Below, one piece after another: positions 38,701-45,360 of a DNA stretch of 64,000 bases. Made by a program: the position numbers and the translations under genes. This DNA comes from Mimachlamys varia (Eukaryota; Mollusca; Bivalvia; Pectinida; Pectinidae), in NCBI GenBank assembly GCA_947623455.1, contig OX392532.1, positions 29,424,792 to 29,488,791 of the forward strand, written 5' to 3'. The first letter of the stretch is position 1, and each line of letters opens with the position of its first letter. The notes below the pieces were generated by a model. It was not told where the DNA came from, ran no database searches, and was given only the letters and a program-made list of their open reading frames with translations.

Positions 38701-39132
38701 CCAGAACCAATATCTGCAAATCCCTGAATAGCAGCATTATCTTCACATTGAAGACTTTCATGAATATACTGTATACTACGTTAAAAATCTGCAAATGTAT
38801 ACGGACGTTTTCTGGTGTCTAAAAATGTATATACTGTTCATGTACGCTCGTTGTAATTTGACTAAACAGTTAATAAATGAATTAAAATTAGGGGCCATGG
38901 AATACTTACCAGCTGTGTTATCCAATACTCCAACTCCTTCAATTCCAAAAATTTGATTTTCGCCATCAGCATTTTGTTCGTTATCCTTCTGATCTGCCTT
39001 TAAGTTTTTCTTACTGTTTTTCTTTTTCTTTTTAGAGTTTGCGGTAGCCGGATTCGCGTTTTTCTTCTGCATTTTTTCATTGTACGCAGATAACTTCTTC
39101 TGCGTTGATTTTGACACTGCTTTAATATCCAT
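7974..39132 (-). CDS. LIAT1-like lysine-rich disordered protein (two exons)
   Basis: Exon 1 (39132 to 38910) starts at an ATG and encodes 74 codons plus one base before a consensus donor (CTG|GTAAGT). Exon 2 (8701 to 7974) follows a TGTGTTACAG acceptor and starts in the matching phase, restoring a Gly at residue 75. The product is 316 residues. Residues 1-74 are basic with a K5 run (SKKKKKNSKKNLK). The middle is rich in S, P, E and K and looks disordered. Near residues 190-230 is the only conserved-looking block: ESLRWDQVLDN, an acidic run, then RIRIYKMNRRKRYLAAA. A poly-Lys region plus an 'LRW..(I/V)L...(E)ER...Y..NRR.RY' block is what I recall for LIAT1, the arginyltransferase ATE1 ligand. 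The splice structure is solid; the LIAT1 identity is inferred from memory. It is head to head with EXO5. Confidence 0.75.
8765..8832 (-). repeat. tRNA-like SINE head fragment
   Basis: The minus strand has an A-box-like segment (AGCTT...AGTAGAGCATGAAC) and a B-box-like GTCCTGGGTACAA. It is short and degraded. Confidence 0.35.
8990..9860 (-). pseudogene. YIDD-type retroelement remnant (possibly Penelope-like)
   Basis: Minus-strand translation shows SLAKSFNFTFRYIDDV (YIDD is the catalytic motif), an in-frame stop, SINNKKFADLVDRIY and YPELEIKD. Then come a FLDRKIPVSPTY block, a SKYRDFRDRCRL block and the common 3' tail ending SSEYDFIDVLVFSD. Stops and frameshifts break it in several places. It is the second-longest copy of this family in the window. 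Confidence 0.7.
10361..10744 (+). mobile_element. TTAA-flanked MITE, copy A
   Basis: A 384-bp non-coding element bounded by TTAA at 10357-10360 and 10745-10748. The termini are AGGCCCAAT... and ...ATTGGGCCT in inverted orientation, followed by ACGTAACTT and AAGTTACGT. An exact TTAA duplication is the hallmark of piggyBac-type transposition; the superfamily is inferred from that alone. Confidence 0.75.
10905..11035. repeat. Two ~64-bp units with CRE, GC-box and octamer-like motifs
   Basis: TATGACGTC...ATG..GGGCGGAGCTA occurs twice in tandem (about 10908 and 10972). The second unit has TGACGTCA; the first has ATGCAAAT just after the GC box. It may be regulatory or part of a mobile element. Confidence 0.45.
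11223..11246 (+). repeat. Poly-C tract
   Basis: An uninterrupted run of C of roughly 20-plus bases. Length is likely unstable in sequencing. Confidence 0.9.
11395..11525 (+). pseudogene. Retroelement 3' tail fragment
   Basis: AACACCTGGTCTTATCATC followed by a TTAATCGATTTAGAGTT segment matches the 3' tail of the YIDD family. No coding part remains. Confidence 0.5.
12237..13125 (+). pseudogene. YIDD-type reverse transcriptase remnant, longest copy
   Basis: Translation gives MIEFLVDNIFVEFGGKTFQQ, then TVDNSMGTNS. After frameshifts come RFNFTFKYIDDAVSINKKE with the YIDD catalytic motif, an LDSNIPNSLACVVY block (about 12855), the LIRYYRACC block, and the 3' tail at 13040-13120. An unrelated insertion of about 110 bases lies near 12720-12830. 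The order matches the copies at 4311 and 8990. Several stops; not functional. Confidence 0.7.
13463..13640. mobile_element. Foldback MITE, arms near-identical
   Basis: A 178-bp inverted repeat. GGTTTCATCAACGTTCCTTA is mirrored at the right end. Arms include AACTTAAGGAAACTCCTTAA and its complement, and pairing continues inward to GCATTACAG. A degraded relative is at 31850-32015. Confidence 0.75.
14222..14300 (-). repeat. SINE 3' fragment
   Basis: GGTCATTTAAGGACATGCCA and GTTTTGGAGATGGGA match the reverse complement of the 3' half of the SINEs at 34545 and 44831. Confidence 0.4.
14431..14747. mobile_element. MITE with 15-bp terminal inverted repeats
   Basis: AGAGCTTTTTCTGGG at the left and CCCAGAAAAAGCCCT at the right are inverted (14 of 15). 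Internally TTTTTCCCAATTT recurs and CAGGGGCC occurs near both ends. Non-coding, 317 bp. Confidence 0.65.
15763..15835 (+). repeat. 19-bp minisatellite, about four copies
   Basis: TATGTTATGTACTTGGTTG repeats with an exact 19-base step from 15763 to about 15835. Confidence 0.95.
15979..16378. mobile_element. 400-bp MITE
   Basis: The terminal inverted repeat CACAGTACACTT (15979-15990) matches AAGTGTACTGTG (16367-16378) perfectly. A subterminal pair GGCTAGAATAGAT...TCTATTCTAGCT is also inverted. No target duplication was identified with confidence. Confidence 0.65.
16931..19263 (+). mobile_element. Pearl-like / Helitron-like non-autonomous element with 145-bp tandem core
   Basis: The left end has the hairpin AGGCCC-AAT-GGGCCT (16938-16952) and GCTCACCTGG. 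The right end has an ACGG microsatellite (19173-19214), the hairpin TGGCCC-TTC-GGGCCA (19238-19252), CCAGGTGAGC inverted to the left end, and CTAA, which fits the Helitron CTRR terminus. Between them is a core of about fourteen 145-bp units. Flanking regions, tandem core and an ACGG microsatellite are the published layout of bivalve 'pearl' elements. No Rep-helicase gene is present. It lies in the intron of the LIAT1-like gene. Confidence 0.8.
17060..19165 (+). repeat. 145-bp tandem array with paired AGGTCA-type sites
   Basis: The unit period is exactly 145 bases across the central copies (17579, 17724, 17869, 18014, 18159, 18304, 18449). Each unit has TGACCTTGA, a 7-base spacer, then TCAAGGTCA, an inverted pair of extended nuclear-receptor half-sites. 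Two unit types, differing in the segment after the CTTCATCCAAG block, largely alternate. The first and last two units are degraded. The overlapping ~94-codon open frames are by-products of the repeat, because 145 is not a multiple of three. Confidence 0.9.
19265..19640 (+). repeat. Interspersed repeat ending in a long hairpin
   Basis: It is complementary to 2060-2325 and ends in a 39-base-arm inverted repeat: 19504-19542 and 19595-19633, e.g. GAGGTGTAAGATAGGGAAA against TTTCCCTATCTTACACCTC, with a 52-base loop. The pearl-like element ends directly before it. Confidence 0.7.
19834..20217 (+). mobile_element. TTAA-flanked MITE, copy B
   Basis: 384 bp, the same length as copy A, with TTAA at 19830-19833 and 20218-20221. 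It is a little more diverged (one terminus reads ATATACTTAACTT). Confidence 0.75.
20222..22740. other. Intronic AT-rich sequence with one ~250-bp tandem duplication
   Basis: Segments at about 20975-21180 and 21227-21435 are repeats of each other, offset about 252 bases (shared TTCTGCCATTGTG-like block, AATTCAATTCAATT, GTGTCCAGTA, ACATGTACTGATTATAATTA). A 100-codon open frame near 22413 has no recognisable protein features. No gene seen. Confidence 0.5.
22745..23045 (+). repeat. tRNA-derived SINE, second family
   Basis: A B-box-like GGGGTTCGATTAAACC at about 22824 follows a weak A-box region. The 3' tail CTTGTTTCATAATTGTTGT then AAAATGAATTAAG is shared with 26015-26045. Confidence 0.45.
23495..23585 (-). 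repeat. tRNA-like SINE head or tRNA relic
   Basis: The minus strand reads AAGCTCATCGGCAGTAGAGC (A-box-like) and GGGGTTCGAGCCC (good B-box), about the right distance apart. It lacks a convincing acceptor stem and anticodon arm, so I do not call a tRNA gene. Confidence 0.45.
23586..25145. other. AT-rich intronic sequence, nothing recognised
   Basis: No coding frame, array or terminal inverted repeat was seen. Confidence 0.4.
25146..25918 (+). mobile_element. Degenerate tandem-core element ending in a CAGA microsatellite
   Basis: Units starting near 25280, 25424, 25535 and 25760 share AAGGGACATAACTCCCTTAA, a GTCGAAATCTGAAAT block, ATGCACAACTACATAACATA and GAAGAT.TCC.AAAAAGTT. The last unit runs into GACAGACAGACAGG. 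The architecture is like the pearl-like element at 16931 but the sequence is unrelated. Confidence 0.6.
25919..27165. other. Intronic, mostly AT-rich; one SINE tail
   Basis: At 25935-26045 there is a SINE 3' part (GGTTTCCTCCCATAATATTA, then CTTGTTTCATAATTGTTGT). The rest is unremarkable. Confidence 0.4.
27168..27375 (-). repeat. tRNA-derived SINE, minus strand
   Basis: The minus strand has an A-box-like TAGTGGGTAGTGCA and a B-box-like GGGATTTGACTCC, followed by a TTTCCTCCCACAT body and a GTTGTAAAATAAA-like tail near 27140. Confidence 0.5.
28210..28433 (-). repeat. tRNA-derived SINE with perfect target duplication
   Basis: The minus strand carries GCCGCGGTGGCCAAGTGGTT (A-box region) and GAGTTCGAAACCC (B-box), a body, then an end in AGGACGTAAAA. 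The 11-base duplication CACACAGGTAG flanks it at 28199-28209 and 28434-28444, so it moved by target-primed reverse transcription. Confidence 0.85.
28445..30499. other. AT-rich intronic sequence
   Basis: Only clustered TTCATGAA / ATATTCATAAATATT motifs (28650-28880) stand out. No gene. Confidence 0.4.
30500..31128. repeat. Composite repeat with G/C runs and TTATTGGGGGAAGGAC units
   Basis: The left edge ACCGTATTCGCCATAA resembles the inverse of the right edge TTATTACGGCAAATATGG. Near the right end an ~18-base unit around TTTATTGGGGGAAGGAC repeats about four times (31046-31110). Poly-C runs are at 30812 and 30961. The segment 30780-30860 is the reverse complement of 42150-42225. Confidence 0.5.
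31850..32015. mobile_element. Degraded copy of the 13463 foldback MITE
   Basis: TTTCATCAACATTTTAAG, GAAATTCCTT.ACTT, AAAATCTCCA.A..AATGCA, then TTACAGAA align with 13473-13560. The arms are no longer well paired. Confidence 0.55.
32065..32298 (+). mobile_element. TTAA-flanked MITE, copy C (internal deletion)
   Basis: TTAA at 32061-32064 and 32299-32302. It is 234 bp because about 150 internal bases are missing between the GTTGATAA and ATAGCGTGTTTCAA blocks of copy A. Confidence 0.75.
32593..32983 (-). mobile_element. TTAA-flanked MITE, copy D (reverse orientation)
   Basis: 391 bp with TTAA at 32589-32592 and 32984-32987, opposite to copy A and about 290 bases from copy C. Confidence 0.75.
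32988..34528. other. AT-rich intronic sequence
   Basis: One ~40-base near-duplicate (ATGCAAAAATATTCAT, near 34057 and 34104). No gene. Confidence 0.4.
34541..34940 (+). repeat. tRNA-derived SINE with four tandem heads
   Basis: The ~61-base head (GGCCGCGGTGGCCGAGTGGT then TAAAGTGTT..., ending CCACCTCT) occurs four times at about 34545, 34607, 34667 and 34730. A single B-box (GAGTTCGAAACCC) and body follow. The 12-base duplication AATCAAACAAAA flanks it at 34529-34540 and 34941-34952, so the tetrameric form itself appears to have been inserted. Confidence 0.85.
35787..36029. mobile_element. 243-bp MITE with ~35-bp terminal inverted repeats
   Basis: CAGGGCC.AGTTGTTCAAA and GATTAGCTTAATCA at the left are mirrored by TGATTAAGCTAATC and TTTGAACAACTGGGCCCTG at the right. 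Non-coding. Confidence 0.75.
36275..36362. mobile_element. 88-bp MITE, copy 1
   Basis: AACTCATTCTCCCCTGAA and TTCAGGGGTGAATGAGTT are inverted (17 of 18), flanked by TATA on both sides. A second copy is at 43254-43340. Confidence 0.65.
36363..38775. other. AT-rich intronic sequence near exon 1
   Basis: Short TA/CA-rich runs (e.g. 36815-36910). No gene or array recognised. Confidence 0.4.
38910..39132 (-). CDS. Exon 1 of the LIAT1-like gene
   Basis: It starts MDIKAVSKSTQKKLSAYNEK, has a poly-Lys tract at residues 34-42, and ends DNTA plus the first base of a Gly codon at the GTAAGT donor. Confidence 0.85.
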
Positions 39133-39506
39133 TCTTAAGCCTTGTAAAACGCATATAACCCAACTTCACCAGCATGATATTAGCTGAAGATTCCATATCA
39201 TTCCACAACAATCATTTCACACCATGCTGAAGCCTGCTGGTTGTTGACATAGCCGAACAACTGCCGACATGTAAACTAGTGATCCGCGTTATAACGAAAA
39301 AATAGTTCTAACGATTTATCAATTTCAGTGCGCAAAATGTGAGTTTTGTAAATCAAACCAGTACATATTAATGTTTAGGTTCGTTTCCAATCAAAAAGTT
39401 CTTTGACACACTGTTTAACAGGATATTTTAATCGACAATAATCAACCGGAAGTGTGTGCGGAGGAATCTAACGTTTCTAAGTGTTGACGGATCGATTTCC
39501 GCCAAA
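39133..39506. promoter_or_regulatory. Divergent promoter between the LIAT1-like gene and EXO5
   Basis: Only 374 bases separate the two start codons, so both 5' UTRs and promoters must share this interval. It contains an ETS/GABP-type site ACCGGAAGT (39445-39453), 54 bases before the EXO5 ATG, and a CCAAT box (39387-39391). No TATA box at a sensible position was seen. ETS and CCAAT sites without TATA are typical of bidirectional housekeeping promoters. Confidence 0.6.
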
Positions 39507-39633
39507 ATGACAACTCCGACTGACAATGGAGCGCCAAAATCAAACGTGCAAACCGACAACAAATTCAACACTGACCAATTTCAACTCATCGACGACGATG
39601 ACGACGAATTGCTGTCATCATATGTTTCAAATA
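39507..39633 (+). CDS. EXO5: EXO5 exon 1
   Basis: 42 codons plus one base. Encodes a polar N-terminus ending in an acidic DDDDDE run. Donor ATA|GTAAAT. No conserved domain. Confidence 0.85.
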
Positions 39634-42600
39634 GTAAATGAACCCTTTGCTTACGTAGTACTCACTGTTAATACATTTACAACATATATTTTTTTCACGA
39701 GATAGTGGGCGTGGTCACATGTACAGTACAGTAATTATATAACAACACATGATACAAATGTATAACTCTCGGAATATATATGTTTCTGTTCACAGGGAGC
39801 TGAGTGAGTCACAAACGTTTTATGCTTTATCATTGTGTTTTATATATACGCAACACTTGACGATGCCTGGAATGAGTCTTATTCGAATACCTTAAGTTAA
39901 TCAAAATAACCCTGAATGTGTACTGTACATGTACAATGTGGTACATTTTGTTGTAATTAGAATATAATTATTGAACTTGTACATTGGCTATGGCTAAATT
40001 AAGATCCTTTAAAAATTAGCATTAATGCTGACATCTCCAGAAAAATCTGATTTGTAACATGTCAGTCGTTTTTTTACGTCTCTTCTGAGTGCTGTGAAAT
40101 GACCAGTAGTTTATTTAATTAAGTTATTTATATATGTACCCAGGTCATGCAGAGCTTTTATTTCTCTTTTTATAATTGTTGAGAGGGATATCGATGCCAA
40201 CCTCATGAACAGGTTGTACACAGATGTATAGTTATGCAGCACTTCTATATTCATAATAAAAAATCAGACAATTAAATATATATTTAAACCAAAGGCTTAT
40301 AATTAATAAGTAACCTTAATTGTTAAATGAACTAAATATAATATGCAATTTGATAACATTATCCCTGATGTTATGAAAGCATTTATATAACATGTTTTAA
40401 TCATTTTAACCAAAAAGTGCTATTATGTTTATAACATTGTTTAAACTATAATAGCTTCTGCATAACAACATTAAAGGTTAAGAAAAGATATACATGTATA
40501 TACTTTAAATGAATTTGAAACTTATAATTACCTATGTATAGTTTTTAATGGCGTGGTTCTATGATTTTGCACAATTTAAGTCAGTAAATTATGTTTCTAA
40601 GACGTTTTATTATGATTTTTGTACATTCTCCTTACCACCTTCATCTATTTGTAAGGCCAGTATGCTTTTCCACATCAAATTGAGTAGAAGTCATGCTCTG
40701 TATGACCTACAAATGTAGGGATCAATGAACTCTAAAATATATGTCATTCAGTTACCTGGTAATTCACTGAAGAGATTTAATAACCATGTTATAAATCCTG
40801 TGAGCTAATTTAATGAAGACATCAGTCTTGATGCTTATTATTGACTGTTAACCTAGTTATGTTACTTTTTTACAGTGTATAAAATCCAGTACATGTATAT
40901 CTAAGCAACATAGATTATTATATTCTGATTCTTTATAGGGGTCTTTGCAAAAAACTAACCAGGGGGATGAAATTTAGCGTGACTATTGCATATTTTAGGG
41001 GGGGGGGTAAACTTGAATGATGTAATTATACTAAATTTATTTATTTTTAGTGGAAGAAAAGTGTACTTCAGGAATCGATACAGTTGGTACAAGGAAGGAT
41101 GCTGGATCGACTGTCAACAATGCTGACTTGGTCTCCAGTAACTCATTCTCAGCTACCAGTTCAAGTTCTCCATGCTGTGAATGTGAAACACAGTCTCCAA
41201 GCTCTGTGACCAAAAGAGAAAATAAAAACACAAACAATCCTCTGAACTTTATTGACAATCCAGTTGTTGGTTCCCAGGTCAGCAGGGATTTAACTGACAG
41301 AGCAAGTTACCAAATGGGTACTGATAAAACAGATATAACAAGTCCCTGTGCTGGACAGACTGACACATGTAAGACAGACATGGCCAGTACTGGTACTGTT
41401 GAGAGTACAAAGCCGACAGAAAGTTCCAGGGTCGGGGTTGCTATTAACCCGACAGAAAGTCCCGGGGAAAGTTCCAGGGTCGGGGTTGCTATTAACCCGA
41501 CAGAATGTCCCGGGGTCGTTATTGACCCGACAGAAAACATCAGTCCCTTGGAGAAGTTCCGACCAGGCTACCTTTGGGTGTCGGACCTCACCAGACAGCA
41601 TTGGTGTGAACAGCAGTTATTGTACAGTTTCACAGTCCCTGGGATACTGGTGGAGGACCCCGTCATGACAAAGGGCTCTGATCTTCACCTTCAAAGAGGT
41701 AACATTAAAAAATTATATACATATTATATGTATGTATATTACATGTACCATATATTACAATATGATTAATTATATTATATAATCCCAATCTCATACCACT
41801 GTTAATGAACATTATTCATATGGATAAAGTTTGATTTTTCTCGTGTTCTACACAGATTTTTAATGTCCATGGCATGAAATGGGGGTGCATATAGTGTTAC
41901 CTATGTCCGTCCCTTCCCGTCCCATCCAATGGTAATGTAACCAGCTGTTAATCCATATCCTGTCAATGATAAACATTTATTTATCTGAGGACTTGGCCTG
42001 AATTAAACTATTTGCAGCTCATCTAAGGGAGGTAATCACTGGTCATTACTTGTACTTATCTGGAACAGTCAAAACAATTAACATTATAGGATATATATAT
42101 ACAGACAATGTGTGTTTAATTGAGCTGTCACCCCCTACTGAAAAAAATTTTCATACATAATAAGCATGAAGAACTAATCTGATATGAGGGTGGGGGCATT
42201 TATGTCTCACAGACATTTCTAGTTTACTGAAGATTTTTAAGAAGCAACATATATTCTGGGAAATTATGTTGATACAATCAGAGGTTGTGAAGTGTGGCTT
42301 GAATCGACAAAATACTTTAAATTAAAAGGCATCATCAATTTATGCAAGTTTGAGATAGATAGTTTCAACTGTAATTCAATTTATAGAAAATCAGTGATTT
42401 GAGACCATGATCATGTTGCCTTGAGATATAATATAAAATATTACATAATTATGACCTATCTTGTTTTTATTTTTCAGAGCTGGCAGTTCATGATGTTGTC
42501 AAAGTGGACATTACATCAAGTGAAGATATATGGGCCGTGAAGATGCTGAACCTTCTAAACTCGGTGCAGGCATTCCTCCATGGACTTCCATTAGCAAGAG

Positions 42601-43226
42601 AGGTCCCGATATTTGGAGCTCCTTTTCAGGAAGATGTTTTCATGGTAGGGCTGATTGACGAGCTTCGGTTCGACCTAGAAACTTATGCTATTGGCTTGTC
42701 CGAACTTAAAACCAGACTTTCTAGAACTAAACCATCAAAGTCTCAGACAAAGCAGCACAGATTACAAGTTATGTTGTACAAGAAACTGTTTGACGATCTT
42801 GTAAAAGGAAATATTACAAAGGACGTCATAGCTCGCCATTTACGACTGAAGTTAACAAAAGAGTTGGGGGAGGGTGTCCAAGGAGAACTGGGTAAGTCAG
42901 GATTATCCTGTAAGACACTTGACTCTTTACTTGACATTGTGTTCAGCAGAATGGCGGCAGTTACATGTATTGGTGAAACTAGTGTGGAATATGTTCATCA
43001 GGAATCAAAACAGTCGTTTCTCCATCAGGATGTTGTGTATGACGAAGAAGAGCTGAAGAGGCTGTTTCGACATTACTTGGGATTCTGGCGGGGGCAAAGG
43101 GAGGTCGAGGGGGTCGATATAGAGGACGCTTGGAAATGTCAACGGTGTGATTACGAATCCATCTGTGAATGGAGGGAAGTAAAAGCAGCAGAGTGTGCAA
43201 GAAAGAACAAATTAGGGAGAAGCTAG
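39507..43226 (+). CDS. EXO5: EXO5, exonuclease V (Fe-S single-strand DNA exonuclease), three exons
   Basis: Exons 39507-39633, 41051-41698 and 42478-43226 join in matching phase 1 at GT-AG introns to give 507 residues. EXO5 is a bidirectional single-strand DNA exonuclease of the PD-(D/E)XK/RecB-like fold, acting in genome repair (nuclear or mitochondrial depending on lineage). Visible features: GYLWVSDLTRQHWCEQQLLY with Cys228; acidic IDEL (Asp319-Glu320); ELKTR (Glu334, Lys336); and WKCQRCDYESICEW with Cys479, Cys482 and Cys488. Cys228 plus the last three are the four [4Fe-4S] ligands. The start ATG (GCCAAAATGA) follows the promoter directly. The protein is longer than the ~373-residue human form because of a low-complexity N-terminal ~200 residues. 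No frameshift or missing key residue. Identity is confident. Confidence 0.95.
41051..41698 (+). CDS. EXO5: EXO5 exon 2
   Basis: Acceptor TTATTTTTAG; the joined codon becomes Met43. The first ~170 codons are Ser/Thr-rich and non-conserved, with an in-frame 48-bp repeat. The end holds the first Fe-S cysteine block. Donor GAG|GTAACA. Confidence 0.9.
41419..41514 (+). repeat. In-frame 48-bp duplication inside EXO5
   Basis: Two consecutive 16-codon units (ESSRVGVAINPTE(S/C)PG) start at 41419 and 41467. A third shortened unit (VVIDPTE) follows. Confidence 0.9.
42478..43226 (+). CDS. EXO5: EXO5 exon 3 (catalytic core)
   Basis: Acceptor TTTTTCAG, completing a Glu codon. Encodes the RELAVHDVVKVDIT.. 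strand region, both catalytic motifs, an EYVHQE segment, and the C-terminal three-cysteine cluster. Stop TAG. Confidence 0.95.
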
Positions 43227-43253
43227 CTAACCCCACCTCAGACATATATCATT

Positions 43254-43340
43254 AACTCATTCATCCTTGAATATACATTTTAACTCCTCCAATTCGAAGG
43301 TTAGAATAGTTCATTATGAAATTTACGGGTTAATTGAGTT
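43254..43340. mobile_element. 88-bp MITE family, copy 2, in the EXO5 3' UTR
   Basis: AACTCATTCATCCTTGAA at the left and a degraded ACGGGTTAATTGAGTT at the right align with 36275-36362. It starts 28 bases after the EXO5 stop. Confidence 0.6.
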
Positions 43341-43712
43341 AATTGATCTCACAGTTACTTTGGTGGTGTTTCAATCAATCAAGTTACTCCATCATTAATC
43401 AATTACAATTGTCATGATCGACTTTACTTGGTTCCATGGAGTAATCTCCCTTGGTGTATTATTGAAGAGCATGATCTCCTACTCAAACAAGGGTATTGGT
43501 TTGACAAGATTCTTTTGACAGGTGCTGTTGCACTACACACACCAAACCACCAAGGTGAACCCATCTTTAATGTTACCCTCCCCAACCACAGGGACTGGAG
43601 AATTTGTAACAGCTCTATTTGGACCCGTAGATATATATATATAGTTATAGGCCTACCTCAAATGTGTTATCTCCCTTTTATGCCATATGGCTACACTGGG
43701 AAGTGTATTTGA

Positions 43713-43718
43713 AATAAA
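43713..43718 (+). promoter_or_regulatory. EXO5: Candidate EXO5 polyadenylation signal
   Basis: AATAAA about 490 bases after the stop codon on the gene strand. Confidence 0.45.
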
Positions 43719-44817
43719 TTCACGCCATGTAATTATGATGTCATAATGGAAATGACGTCATCCGGTTGTCACTTGGCACCAAATCATCAAAAAAACACTT
43801 CCTATCTTAACTTGTTTCAACAATTTAGGCCAATCGAGGGGAATAACAACACTTTTGACAGAGTTAGCAAGGATAATTCTGACTCTAAAAACATATGGGA
43901 GAAGTTGAGGGATTTTATGCGATCAACAAAATATCTATGAAATTTTTCTATATAGATTTATTTATTTTGAATTTTTAATGAGATTTTCAAGAAAAGGGAG
44001 TAAAAATCCCCAAATCTCGCCCCAAAGTGATCCCTGGGTTAGTTTGCATGTTTGATGGGTTGAGATCCACATTGGAGTTTATCATAACATATAAAACTAT
44101 AACTGCTCATAAATTTATATGGTCCAAATAAAATAATATAGCTGCAGCCAACTCTCAAGTCCCTGTGTCCTGAGCAAGTAGATCATTTATTTAAATATTC
44201 AATCAACAGTGTTTCCTATTATTTTTCATACCCTATTTAAACTATATGATTTAAATTTATAGACACATCTATTGTAGAAAATATTTCCATGGCAATGACA
44301 TCTCAAAATGTGTGAATTAACAACTAAAAGATTTTGTATCAAATGGTTGCTTGCTGTCTAAACTGTGGCCAGACTTAAATCAAATACAGGGACTCAAGGA
44401 GATAACAACACAAGCTTGTACAGAGCTGTACCTAAACCTGATTATATATTACTAGATATGTCTTTGAAGTATCATTTTGAGATCTACTTCAAACTGAATT
44501 TATTGAAATGTGTATTTGCAGATAGATTTCCTTTTTTCTACTGTTTCTCATTCCAACTGTTTACAAGTACTTGAAGTTGAAGATATGCATATGTATAACA
44601 TATTTAGGTACCTGCAGTGTACATTTTATTGTATTTACATTCCTCTCAAGTAGACCTCCCTCAGGTATATAGATCTTCATTGGTCCTCTAACTACTAGCA
44701 ACCTACATGTGTTTTGTTTGTTATTCTATGCTAAACATAAATGTGTCTGTCTTTATAATACATGTATCATATTCATGACAGAGTAAAAAATGAAAAGTTT
44801 TATTATTGTGCATTAAT
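43719..44817. other. No gene recognised
   Basis: AT-rich intergenic sequence without an evident repeat. Confidence 0.4.
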
Positions 44818-44830
44818 ATTGAAAATATCA

Positions 44831-45053
44831 GGGGTTGCACTGGCCGAGTGGTTAAGGTATTCCGACATTCTACCGCTAGCCTTCCACCTCTGGGTTGCAA
44901 GTTCGAACTCACTTGGGGCAGTTGCAAGGGGCTGACCGTAGTTCGGTGGTTTATCTCCAGGTATTCCGGCTTTCTTCCACCTCCAAAACCTGGCACATCC
45001 TTAAAAGACCCTGGCTATTAATAGGACGTAAAACAAAATACACCAAACAATGC
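44831..45053 (+). repeat. tRNA-derived SINE, monomeric head, 13-bp target duplication
   Basis: A-box region TGGCCGAGTGGTTAAGG, B-box AAGTTCGAACTC, body ending AATAGGACGTAAAAC. ATTGAAAATATCA flanks it at 44818-44830 and 45054-45066. Same family as 28210 and 34541. Confidence 0.85.
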
Positions 45054-45360
45054 ATTGAAAATATCAACGTTTCTTAACAAAATTCAGACATGATAAATGA
45101 TAAATCTCACCTGGCTTTGTCTTTCAGACCCTTGGCACAGACCATTTTTACAACAGAGAGACCTTTATTGAACAACATGTATTAAATAAGTTTGTCTACA
45201 TACCTAGATGTGGCATGTAACATGAAAACTTATGAAGGATCTCCTCAGGGGCCAGCTGGTAAAAGATAAAACCTTGTGACAAAAAAATGGTTTATCATCA
45301 ATTCAAAGGTAAAAGTCAATAAAACATGCAAGGGCGTTAATAAGTTACTTAATCCTGAGT

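Larger units (their letters stand above)
8702..38909 (-). other. ~30.2-kb intron of the LIAT1-like gene
   Basis: A phase-1 GT-AG intron, with GT at 38909-38908 and AG at 8703-8702 on the minus strand. The two exons join in frame without any intermediate exon. I saw no other exon inside it, only repeats and AT-rich sequence. Confidence 0.75.

Noticed and set aside
41290..41668. Antisense and alternative-frame open frames in EXO5 exon 2
   Set aside because: Shadows of the Ser/Thr-rich EXO5 coding sequence and its 48-bp repeat.
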